A DNA stretch of 64,000 nucleotides, from contig OZ024787.1 in assembly GCA_964017065.1 (NCBI GenBank), forward strand, positions 13,434,303-13,498,302, in the 5' to 3' direction. The notes beneath the pieces were generated by a model. The model worked only from the letters and a program-made list of their open reading frames with translations, ran no database searches and had not been told where the DNA came from. A program made the translations under genes and the position numbers. Positions within the stretch are counted from its first letter, which is position 1. Every line of letters begins with the position of its first letter. The DNA comes from Haliclona indistincta. Its lineage: Eukaryota > Porifera > Demospongiae > Haplosclerida > Chalinidae. This document shows, in pieces, positions 12,957 to 24,700 of this stretch.

Positions 12957-14845
12957 TGGGTCATTCCATATCATTTCAACAACTTTTTGGCATGACCCTC
13001 TGGGATTTTCTCGAAACTTGGTATTGTTGAACCCCACATGGTCATATGATTCCATAACAAGTTTCAGCTTGATACCTTGTATGGTTTCTTTTTAAACTCT
13101 GATTGCATTTTCGACAATTATTTCTACTGCTTGCTGTTTAACTATTTATAACTTTGTCTTATTTTGTCCTATCAGCAAACTAAAAACATCAAATTGAAGC
13201 TGAATAATTGCTCTTTCATATGACGTGTAACACATAGTGCATCGCATGTCTTAACTATTTAGCCACGCCCACAAACTTTGATCTTTGATTCTTTAAAAAA
13301 ACGCTGAGTCAATTTTCATTTTAAATGGATGTAATTTACTAGTAGTCTATTAGCTACTTCTATACCAAATTTCATGTTGGGACACAAATGGGAAAGTTAG
13401 TTTGCAAGCTTTATTAGAAAAAATGGGCATAAATGGGTAATACTTGGTCACCAAATAACACATTGAGAATTTGAGAAGACTTGGGCTAGCTGTTTGATGA
13501 CTTAAGATAGCTGCTTATTGAATCTACAGGTATGTTGATGTCAAGAATTTGAATTATTCAATATTAGTGAACAATTTTTAATTGGAATGCTTTGATCACA
13601 CAAGCCAACTGACATAATTTTGTGTTCTTGAATCAATGATAGAAGACAATCAGACTTATGAAAAGTAACCTTTCTTGTTGAAGCCATGCAGTTGACAATA
13701 GACCAATCATGCCATAGCTGTTTTACAGGGTTTTGTAGTGTTTTACTTGTTACGATACAAATCCCTTATACAATGCTAAAACATTTGCTGAAAATCGAAG
13801 TTATTCGAAAAAATATATTGCTAAAGCACTTCTGGTATACAAACTGTGATTGTATTGTGATTATGAAACATAGTCTGAATTTTTTTGACTGCATGGTTTA
13901 ACTAGCAAACCTAGGTAATAAACAACACAAAATTAATTGAATAATTGAGTATTATTTCATTAAAATTACATTCAAATTAATCTTATTACTTATAAAGACT
14001 GCTTGTTGCTTTGCTACAAAAGTTTTTTAATAGAAAAATTTATTTCTCCGAATAATTAAAATCCAAAAGCCTCAGTATCACTGTTCATTACTTGTAAAAC
14101 ACTACATGTATTATCCTACAATTTTTTCTGATGATTATGAAGGAAGCAGCTGGTGAGAGAGGGTTGTTGCATAGTACCTTTGATTTACTATCTTCAATAC
14201 GTGTGATTGAAACATCAGTGATAAATGTACAATTATAAACTAGCTATTTGTCATTTTGCATGTTCTAATATCTCAAAATTGTGCTAAACACTTCCAAGTG
14301 GTTCATACACATGCACACAACAACTATTTTGTCAAGGAAGTTTGATAACCATCAGTTTCTACAATGGAACCATTAGCTACACTGAGTTTGAAGAGATTAG
14401 CGCTAGGTTCCCATTTGTGTCCCAACATGAAATTTGGTATAGAAGTAGCTAATAGACTACTATTAAATCAAATCCATTTAAAATGAAAATTGACGCAGCG
14501 TTTTTTAAAAGAATCAAAGATCAATGTTTGTGGGCGTGGCTAAATAGTTACGACATGCGATGCACTATGTGTTACACGTCATATGAAAGAGCATTTATTC
14601 AGCTTCAATTTGATGCTTTTAGTTTGCTGATAGGACAAAATAAGACAAAGTTATAAATAGTTAAACAGCAAGTAGTAGGAAATATTGTCGAAAATGCAAT
14701 CAGGGTTTAAAAAGAAACCATACAAGGTATCAAGCTGAAACTTGTTATGGAATCATATGACCATGTGGGGTTCAACAATACCAAATTTCGAGAAAATCCC
14801 AGAGGGTCATGCCAAAAAGTTGTTGAAATGATATGGAATGACCCA
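12957..14845. mobile_element. Large fold-back element, arms about 435 bp
   Basis: Arms 12957-13392 and 14411-14845 are near-identical reverse complements, starting tgggtcattccatatcat. The 1-kb spacer is AT-rich and has no supported gene. Target duplication was not resolved. Small ORFs in the arms are mirror images of each other (the same peptide is read from both arms), which shows they are structural by-products. Confidence 0.85.
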
Positions 14846-16386
14846 TTGGAGAACGTAGAGTATCTATAATGGTGGCCCAAGTGAAGGGAGGGCCAGCTTT
14901 GTTCTCCATGCAACCACATCCCATTAATTTTTCCATGGCTCCATACTGTGACAATCCTATTATGCCACGCGGTAGTCGTGGCATATTTAGGGTTGGGCGG
15001 AAAACAAGATGGCGGCTACACTTAGGCTAAACGCAATAATTCACGTATATCTTGGCTGTTGACGATATCAGGGGTATTTTAACCCTCTTACCGCGATTAA
15101 TTGTAATCGTTGCTCCACCCACGTCACGCGATGGCTGTTTTTGAATTGTGACAGCTATCTCGGTACTGCGCTTTGTCTCTGCTCTGGACGCTTCAGCGCG
15201 GAAGCTAGATGTACGACAGTGTTTTCTCAACCTGTACTATGTCCTGGGCTACTGTTATTTGTCCATCAAAGCTTGAGTTGGACCGTCAAAGCTATCTGCT
15301 ACCATCATACACTTACGCGAGCAACTATTCTTCGCTTCTTCCCTACACCACGCAGCGTAAGCTGTACCAGGAACCTTCTGTGTTGTTCAAAACTGGACCT
15401 TGGCCATTGTGGAAGACTGTTTGAGCGTGATAACGACATCATCAACGGCTTTCAACTTGTACCGGGCGTGTCTAACTCCACCTACCTCACCGCCATTTTT
15501 CCAATCATGTTGCTGTAACTTGGAGAGCAGTTTGTGCCGCTTCTACTCGCCTCTGCGTGTTTGCTACAGCTAAGTGAGTGTTGTCTATCATACTAGTGTA
15601 CTCCAGAGCTTTGCTAGTAAACTTTTAAGCTTTGTATGACCCGTCAAAGCTACTCGTCAGCAAGTGATGGCGGACGAGTGAGTTGTCACGCTTCTCCTTC
15701 GTGTTGCTCTGTGTACACGGCAACTACAGCCTCTTAGGATGTTTAGAACTTGACCATGGTCATTGTGGGAGCCTTTTTGTGTGTGTTACTAAGCACAACT
15801 GCTGTTGACAGCCTTGTTGGAGCTCATTTTCTGCCTCAACTAGAACAGAAATAATTTCCAGGACAACACAGCTTTGTTGCTGCACACTTTGTATCACTAT
15901 TTTACACTTCCAACAGCTTAGTAAGTGTTATAAACATCTGGTTTGCCTTGAGCTATCTACTAGCAAGCTATTGAGTTATTTGTGACAACCAGGTGAGTAC
16001 ATTTTTATACTTATTGTGCCAGCAAAGAACACTGCTTTCTCTGTACAGCATACGTGAGCGACGTGTGTATCGTCAGGATGCTCAGGCTTGCTATGGACGA
16101 TTGTAATCTTTAAAAAGGTGAAAATAGAATGTATTTATCTTGTGTATAATGTTTGTTTTGCTTGTGTGTGCTTGGTGCTAGTGTCTCTTACATTATAACC
16201 AGTAAAGCGTGTGTCGTCTTGGCTGAAAAATGTCGTGATTGTTGTGTGTATTGTAGCTTGATGGCAGTCATGGCGTGTGCATTGTAGCTTGATGTTAGTC
16301 ATGGCAGTAGTTAGTGTGTCATACACTTCAGTTGTACAGTTATATTATGCTCATGTTATCAGTGTTATTAGCCTCTTCTCATCTAT
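14846..16386. other. Non-coding up to assembly gap
   Basis: Contains one arm-like fragment related to the 59502/61598 fold-back ends (agggttg.cggaaaa.caagatggcggctac at about 14990-15015) with a YY1-type AAGATGGCGGC motif at 15006. No gene supported. Confidence 0.4.
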
Positions 16387-16586
16387 NNNNNNNNNNNNNN
16401 NNNNNNNNNNNNNNNNNNNNNNNNNNNNNNNNNNNNNNNNNNNNNNNNNNNNNNNNNNNNNNNNNNNNNNNNNNNNNNNNNNNNNNNNNNNNNNNNNNNN
16501 NNNNNNNNNNNNNNNNNNNNNNNNNNNNNNNNNNNNNNNNNNNNNNNNNNNNNNNNNNNNNNNNNNNNNNNNNNNNNNNNNNNNNN
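16387..16586. other. Assembly gap (200 N)
   Basis: Exactly 200 unknown bases, probably a placeholder length. Confidence 1.
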
Positions 16587-16587
16587 A

Positions 16588-16702
16588 TTTTTGTGATGTC
16601 ACGCATAATAATTGTTGGCTGTGTAAACGTCATAACTATTGAAAACACATTGAATCAATGTAATAGTTATGATGCAACACATGTTAATAACCAACGTGTG
16701 AC
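16588..16702. repeat. Palindrome next to the gap
   Basis: ttttgtgatgtcac at the left is mirrored by gtgacatcacaaaa at the right, with a further inner mirror (aataattgttgg... / ...ccaac, cataactatt / aatagttatg). It abuts the assembly gap, so the gap may come from a longer hairpin. An AAGATGGCGGC motif follows at 16726. Confidence 0.65.
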
Positions 16703-17039
16703 ATCACAAAATCCATTAAAGTCGCAAGATGGCGGCAAGAAAACAGCACTCGCGAACGGAAGAGCTGCGCTATTCACGACGAAGCGAAGAAGGCGCTCAA
16801 GGCAAGTGTTTTCGTAATCAGTAATGTGTAAGCTATCCAGCAAGCAAGTTTTGCATCTTAACTCCCGCAGGTTCGTGAGTTCTCTAACCTAACGTTGGGG
16901 CTGGTCGCAAAAACCAGTTTTCGCACCGCACTTTTGTAGTAACGCTGACTGGGTGCCGAGATGTTGGTCAAAGGTACGTATACATTAGGACAGTTCACAT
17001 ATCCATTATGAGCTCTTAACTACCAGCACTTACAGAGAT

Positions 17040-17506
17040 CTCCAACTAAACGTGTTCTGCTACATGCCTCTAAAGAGCGCCATATTGTTTCATGTGTGTG
17101 TCATGTGACAAGAAACCATATAGTTCATTACATTCAGTAAGGATAGAGAATCATAATGGTACCTGCAACATGATCATAAGACACTTGGTTCCTGAGATAT
17201 GAAACAAAATGTCAAAAACACATTTTTCTACTCTCTTCGTGTGTTCCACTGTACTATTGCATGTGATCATTTCAATATTATTGTGTTTGTTTAATGTATC
17301 AAGTGAGCATTTATTATCATGTGTGGGTTGGAAACATTCTGTGATCTCTCAAAATTGTATCCTTGAATCAAAGGTTCATTATCGATGTCATCTAGACATC
17401 TATTGAAAGCAGAAGCAGGCGCTGCCTAATGTTGAAGGTGTGGTTTGCTGCGCTAAAAAGCTAGCAACAGTATGCTGGCAAAAGAATCCAATCACAATAT
17501 TACTCT
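17040..17506. repeat. Direct segmental duplication, copy 1 (ankyrin intron)
   Basis: Matches 24950-25243 in the same orientation (aaacattctgtgatctctca, gcaggcgctgcctaatgttg). Part of the duplicated exon-intron unit of the plus-strand ankyrin array. Confidence 0.75.
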
Positions 17507-17508
17507 TA

Positions 17509-18582
17509 AGGTGACGGTTACCAGTCTGAGCTAATTAATATTCACAGAATGTAAACGTCTGTAGCAGCAAAGGAAGCATGCTATAACGTTGTGCAGACCA
17601 TCATTCGATGCGCCAAAGTCAGCTGTTCTCCAAGAGTAAAATAAGCAAGCAGCAGATCGAACGCGCTGTCTGGTAGCGGGCAAAACGAATGCGACTAAAA
17701 ACGCATTTTATTGCGCCAAAATTCTCTCAAACGGCTCGATGGCAGCTAGCGGAAGTAGTATCTAGTAGTGCTCCAGGACCTCCTCGAGTGCCCGAACCTG
17801 TTTACTCGACTACTGATAAACATAGCGCGACTTACAGACAAAAGGTCTAATCTAGCCGTGATTTTGTGGCGTCCTCACGGACCTTTCTCTGCATAACTCG
17901 CGCTATGTTTATCAGTAGCCGAGTAAACAGGTTCGGGCACTCGAGGAGGTCCTGGAGCACTACTAGATATTACTTTCGCTAGCTGCCATCTAGCAGTTTG
18001 AGAATTTTGGCGCAAAAAAATGACTTTTTAGTCGCCTTCGTTTTGCCCGCTACAGTACCATTCACGAGTAAGTGTACTCAAACCCGCGGCTAACTGCGCA
18101 TAACTCGGGGGTGCCCGCGGGTCCGTGGACGTGTACCCGCTGCCCGCACCACACTAACCCGTGGCCCTCATGCAGCCTTGCATGCACTCGCGCCCCGCTA
18201 TAGATAGCTAGGCAGACTCACGTTGTCGTTGTGTGACTTGCGCGAGCATATACAGTGCTCGCACGTATCCGCACCAGCGCGTGATGCACTCTGTATTCGC
18301 ATCTACCCGCGGTTAATGATACACGGTTCCGCGGGCAAGACAAAATTACCCCCGGGTTGCCTGCGAGTCTCCCGCGGGTGTTGGTCCACTTACTCGTGAA
18401 CGGTACTGTACCAGACAGAGCGTTCAATCTGCTGCTTGCTTATTTTATGTTTGGAGAACAGCTGACTTTGGTGCATCGAATGATGGTCTGTACAACGTTA
18501 TACATGTAGCTTGCTTCCTTTTGCTGCTACAGACGTTTATATTCTGTGAATATTAATTAGCTCAAACTGGTAACCGTCACCT
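17509..18582. mobile_element. Fold-back MITE with a second MITE nested in its right arm
   Basis: Terminal inverted repeats AGGTGACGGTTACCAGT...ACTGGTAACCGTCACCT, flanked by TA at 17507 and 18583. Arms are several hundred bases, with an inner mirror around 17800/17900. The paralogous intron near 25240 has one TA and no insertion. The right arm is interrupted at 18053-18408. Confidence 0.85.
18053..18408. mobile_element. Nested MITE, TIR CAGTACCATTCACGAG
   Basis: TIRs CAGTACCATTCACGAGTAAG and its near-complement, flanked by TA (18051 and 18409). The uninterrupted left arm of the host element gives the empty site cccgctaccagacag, so the insertion is exact. The first seven TIR bases and the following pattern resemble the ends of the 31997-38786 element, which may have moved it. 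Confidence 0.85.
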
Positions 18583-18680
18583 TAATAGCACGGTAAATAT
18601 TGTGGATTCCTTCCTGAATTTTGTGAAAATATGCATGTGCTAAACAATTGTCTGACAATTGTACTCTTTTGTTTCCACAG

Positions 18681-18779
18681 GGTGGTAACACTCCACTACA
18701 TTTTGCTGCTCATAATGGTCATCTTGATACTGTCAAATTCCTCATTCTACATGGAGCTGACCTGTCTGTCAGTAACAAA
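18681..18779 (+). other. Ankyrin exon A
   Basis: 99-base exon with acceptor gtttccacag and donor gtgagtg. One complete ankyrin repeat. Confidence 0.85.
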
Positions 18780-21700
18780 GTGAGTGTTATTATCAACTGG
18801 TAGTGTTGTATTGTTGGTAGTTGTACAGCAGTTTTCAGGCTTCTTGCATTAGAAAAACCGTAGACCGTGGAGCGCGCACGTGCGTGATCATGTGTTGGCC
18901 GCATTGCAGGGGTGTGGTCAGGCAAAGAAATGGCAAGTAACCGTCGAACGAGCTGTGAACCAAGTCGCTGTAGTGCTTATTCGGAAGACCTTCGCTGGCG
19001 AATGGTGTATCAGTATGAAGCACTGGACCTAACATGTGATGAAGTCGGTGCTAACTTGTGCGCTGATCCTTCAACTGTTAGTAGAACGGTCCAACTATTT
19101 CGCCGTACTGGCCACGTGAGCAAGAAACAATACGACACAACGGACTTACCTCGCCAGTTGACAGAATCTATTCAAATTATTCTGCTCCAAATAGTTCTGG
19201 ATCGACCAGGGATAATGCTACACGAGATCATAGCTAAAATCAAGTACCTCACTGATTCAGAGTTGACACCATCTACTATTTGTCGATTCATGCACAAGAG
19301 CGGATTTTCGAGACAAAGTATGAGAGTAGTAGCCTTGCAGAGAGATGAAATCTTGCGTGCAACGTTTGCTAGTGAAGTTTCTATAATACAATGCAGACAT
19401 GTTTATTTTTGTGGATGAAACTGGCACTGATAGAAGAGACATGCTCAGGAGGTATTCATACAGTTGGAGAGGAAAACCAGCTGTTGCGCACAAGCTACTT
19501 GTCCGAGGTCAACGTCTCTCCAGCATAGCCATGATGAGCACAATGCGCGTGTTGGACTGCAAAATTACAGCCGAAACTGTAGATGGAGATATATTTTACG
19601 ACTTTGTACAATCCTATCTTCTCCCACAGTTGATGCCGTTCAATGGAACTAACCCCCACAGTGTAGTAGTGTTAGACAACGCAGCAATTCATCACGTTGA
19701 TGGCATCATGAGCATGGTGGAACAGGTAGGAGCATTAGTACTCTTTCTCCCTCCCTACTCCCCTGATTATAATCCAATCGAGGAACTCTTTTCTAAGCTT
19801 AAAGTTACGATCAAGCAGTATGAAGAGAATTTGGACATGAATGAAATGGATCTACAGGATATTGTGCTGGCTGCTTTTTCAGCTATCACTGCTGAAGATT
19901 GTCGTAGCTGGATTAGTCATGCCGGTATTTACCCAATGTAGCAATAATCATTATTACAATGTAGAGTTGATAACAATTATAATAACATGCACTAGTTGAT
20001 ATCATTCAGTCAACTTGCGCAAAGCCTCTAAAACTATTGATTTCTGCTCCGCAAACTCCTCGGGAGTTAGAACTCCTAGATCTAGAAGTTGCTGTAATTC
20101 ACGGAGCTCCTGTAACTTTTTCAAACGCAGGTCTGAAATTTTGCCGGGAGACCGTCCAGCTGGTGAAGATGAACTTGTTCCTACATCTGGACGAATTGCA
20201 CTGGCTATACTTGACGCTACACCAGCAACAACGGTAGATAAGGATTCTCGCTTCCTTTTAGGTGCAACACCTGTTATAGCGGGAATGGATGGAGCATCAT
20301 CAAAACTATCATGGTTCCCTGACGCTATCATTCGGGCCCACAAACGTATTTGAGGCATCGTGTAGTTGGATTTGTGCCTTTCTTTTAGCTCACTAACTGT
20401 CTCACTAATATCATCTTCAATTATCTTCCTTTTGCTTGGGGGCCTTGTTTCAGTAGCTTCTGCAAATTTCTTTGAACCTCTAGATGTGCGTGACAACTCC
20501 TTAGATCTAGCATCACACCATAGCAACACTTCATGCTTTTTGGTGCCAATTGATTCATACATTAGTGTTAGGTCATCATTGGTAACCATCCAGTGCTTTG
20601 CTGATTGTTTTCCATGGAAGTATCCGACCTGGAAATCGGTAGTGGGTGGGACAGATTCCCCAAACTCCTCTATCAACTTCAATCTTAACTCAGCGATAGA
20701 TCCCAACTTCGTATTGAAGTTGTGGATTTGTCTAGTTTGAAAGTCACTTCGTTTCAGAGGATTGATGATCTTTACTCTATAGCTGTATAGTTCTACAAAA
20801 TGAATAATGCATATTACTGTCTACGTAGTACCTCACATGCCGTGGTAGTTGCGCCACGTGTTTCTGGAGTAGGCGTTGTAGTAGATACACAGTTGGACGT
20901 GTGATTGACCCAAAAGGGTTCAGGCTCTCTAGTGTTTGGTCATCATAAACCCATCTATCCTCGTCTTCTCCGCCATTCCACCACCAGTCTTCGTTCTCCA
21001 TCGTGCTAGTAGCGATCGTTCAGTGACTACACGTGCTAGTGTTGTTTTCGTGTGGGCGTGTCGTCATTTGCGTGCCGCGCAAATTGCGCAATGATAGTGT
21101 GACGCTCCACGGTTTTCGCTTTACGCTCTACGCTTTTTTTGTTGCAAGAAGCCTGAAAACCGCTGTATGGTCACAGCTCAACTGATGTGGATTATAGTAT
21201 AATGTAGTTATTGTATCTTGTAATTTCACTAGTTTGTTTATTACATATCTCAAGGTACAATACACTAGTGAATTTATCATGTTAGTTTGATTCATTCCTC
21301 ATTCCATACGATGACATGTCAACCCTTTTCAGTTCAATGTGTCAGATTTAGTAATCTTACTAATAATTTATGGAACATGCAAATATTACGGAAGTATACA
21401 GTGTTATAAGGAAATACTGTAGGGCCAGTTTTTGTGGCACCTATACAGTACTGCTACCAAGCAAGTTTATATACAACTGCACGCACGCAACTCGCAGTTG
21501 CTTAAAGTACGTGTACATTATGGTAACATTTCTATAGTGAGCTAGGTCCTCTTGTGCACTAGTGAATCAACAGATAAGGTGGACTTGAAGTTTATCCATT
21601 AGTTTTCACTTGTTGATGCCTGCAGTGCTGTAGTTAGTATGATTTCATGTCACATGTTTAGTAAATGTGGTTTTCTTGTGTATGAGAGTTGGAAAACATG

Positions 21701-24700
21701 CCATTTTCAGGTGATGGGTTACCGTTCATTTATGAATATTAATGAGCAAAATTATTTTTGCTACAAAGACTGTAATTGAATAGCTCAAAAGTCGCTGTGA
21801 AGCATCATAATTATCGTGTATCCGCGCATAGCCAATGACTTGTGAAAATCTGCAAAGTGCACCCAGCCTCACGAACGATGTACAAATTTTCTCTCAAAAT
21901 AACGTGACATGTAGAGTTAGCTAGTCAATGAAAACGTCTTATTTTAAGCCAGCATTCTCAAGCGATCAACACAGCCTTTTTGCTACCTTTCTTGAATCAT
22001 GACTTATCAATGATAAACGGAGATAGGTGTGTTAGTGACCAGCGTATAAAGCTTCATAAAAACCTCCCTAGAATGAATTTACCATGCAGAAGTGCTGTGT
22101 CAATCCCTCCGCAAGTTGTTTATCTACAAGTATGTACTAGTCAGTAAACACAGTTCTCTAAACAGAATCTTGAATCTTGTGAAAAATTCTGAACTTGATC
22201 TCCGCCATTGCCGTGTATTGAGTTGTACTGTGAGCCCCGTCCTCACCATAGCTTATAATATTCACAATCTGTAAACGAATGGTAACCCGCGACATTTATG
22301 AAGTTTGTGATTATTATTCAAAGATGATAACAGTAAATCTGGTTTTGTTTACTATTGTTTTGTACTGGATGGTGGATTATTGTTGGTTGATCATTGTTAC
22401 TGAGACACTCATAGTACATGATCATAACATGTTGTGTTTACTTGTTTGTCAATAGGATGGATACACACCACTACATGACGGTGCTATGAGTGGTCATCCA
22501 GTAGTAGTGAAGATGCTAATTGAAGCTGGAGCTGATGTCAGTTCAGTTAATAATGTGAGTACAAAGTGTGTCTACGTTGTGAGATTGTGATGGATCAGAG
22601 TACAAGTAGTAGTTATTCCATGCCTACCAGGTGTGTATACCATATACACGAGGTATTGTGTTAATAAACCCGAGGGCGTAGCCCGAGGGTTTATTAGCAC
22701 AATACCATGTGTAAATGGTATACATACCTGGTAGGCATGGGATAGGTGACTTGTACCATAGCAACCATTGACATAATTAATGAGGTCAATCATTTATGAG
22801 GTCCCATTAGCATCAGTATGAAAGCTGTGTATAAGAAGCGAGCATACCTAGGCCTGTCTCACCTTCGGTATGGGTGAACCACTCCCCACCGAGCTATCGA
22901 TTGATACTAAATTCATAAAAGAATAGCTCAAAAATCAACAACCATACGTTTAGTGAATTTACAAACCACAAAAATTTTACATGTCACATGACTGAATATT
23001 CATGCTTCCATCCTCCTCTGGTCTGTATACATGTGGTGGATAGGTGATGGAGAGAGAAAGGCAGCCAGTCAGATCGATTTCACTTTCAATGCCTACAGTG
23101 TAGCTCCTTATCAACTTGACATATAGCTTCATGTAGTACAGAAATGATTACGTAACAGTGTGTGACAGGTTTATTGCACAGCTGGTCCATCCTTCATGAG
23201 AGGGTCCTCATTATGTGTGTTTAGAGCTAAAGCTGGGCGGTATTAACTAAATATAGTATCACTATATTCAAAAAAATTATAGCGATATAACTACATACCT
23301 ATAATATTTAATTACTCATAGCTGCATATACTATTAATATTCTTTGTTCCAGTTTTAGCCACAAGCTCGCTTCTTGACGACAATGACATTGCTTATCTTT
23401 GCAGCACAGCTGTATTAATCCACAGACTTGCAGTTGAATCGATCAATCACGATCGTCGCATGACGTGCTAAATACAATATTACATTACTATAATCGGTAT
23501 GCTGGTCAATACCGCATGCACTGTCGGTATATCTGGTAAATCGGTATCCGGTATTGGCTAAATGCAATTTATATACCTCCACTATATTGAAATAATACCG
23601 TGATATGGCTACATATAGGTATACCGCCCAGCCTTATTTAGAGCTACTCACTGTTGACTAAAGAGTGTAGCAAGGTCGTCTGGTGACTGTGGTCACTCGT
23701 TTGTCGATCGCTAAGCATGCTAGTCATTCCCAACCGTCTGTTAGTAAAGAAGTGTGATTTTCTATTTGGTCACCTCGAGGTTTTACATGATGCTCGTTGA
23801 GTTGGATTTTACATTTTACATGATGCTCTTTATGCATTAGACAGGGCCGCACTAGGCAAGTCGATAGTATTTGTACGGATGTCGATCGGGACTCAAGCAT
23901 AATGGCTACAATAGAGAGGTGACTGCGTTACTCAGGTGACCGCTAGCTCAGGTTTCACTGCATGCACAATATTGTGAGGTATTGAGACTTGTAGTGATGG
24001 GCGATACGATACCAAAACTATCGATACCACCAATATATCGATACCGATACCATGTATCGATATTGAGTACTAGACAAAATCGATATCGATACCAGTTGTG
24101 GGCAGGACAGGGCGGAGTCTTCAGCCACGCCACGTGACACGTGTATCATTCTCTATTTCATGCCCACCAACACGAGTAGTACCAGTAGTTCGACCAGTAG
24201 CGTGCCAGCCTCAGAAGTTGCCACCAGTAGCACCAAGTCTGGTCGCACGAGAAACAAGAACTTGTAATCAAGTTTTATTTTCATTCTGTTTTCTGCCAGA
24301 CTCTTTTTTTCTGACTTTTCACTTTTGTGTATCCATACATATAGTATCGTTTTATATCGATAATTTCACAAAATACTCAGTATCGTATCAAATCAAAATT
24401 TTCAGGTATCGCCCATCACTAGAGACTTGTATCCCACCTCGTGGGCATATCAAAGGCACCGCCAGGACAATATATTCCATACTGCCCCAACTGCAGGGCA
24501 ATATGGAATATATTGCCCGGGTGCAGATATTGTCTGAAGGAACAGACAATGTCTGCGGAAAGGGCAAGTAGCCCAAAATTTTTAAACGTGGTACAGTGTT
24601 GACCACGTGGTGGAAAAATAGGGGTAGGGCAATAGCCCTACCGGAAGGTACAGAGCACTATTGCGTGCGCTTTATATACTGCTTAAGATTCCTTATGCTA

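Larger units (their letters stand above)
18826..21165. mobile_element. Two-gene Tc1/mariner-type element with SHOCT-like companion gene
   Basis: TIRs CAGC(A/G)GTTTTCAGGCTTC and complement, flanked by TA at 18824 and 21166. The empty site is present in the paralogous intron at about 25467-25475. It encodes a DD34E transposase on the plus strand and a spliced companion gene on the minus strand, convergent and separated by about 60 bases. 2340 bp in total. One frameshift in the transposase suggests it is no longer autonomous, unless that base is an error. Confidence 0.9.

Noticed and set aside
12778..13095. 105-codon ORF in the large fold-back
   Set aside because: The same peptide is read from the opposite arm at 14707-14919, as expected for a non-coding inverted repeat.
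16277..16817. ORFs running through the N gap
   Set aside because: Artefacts of unknown bases; the same holds for 45118-45451.
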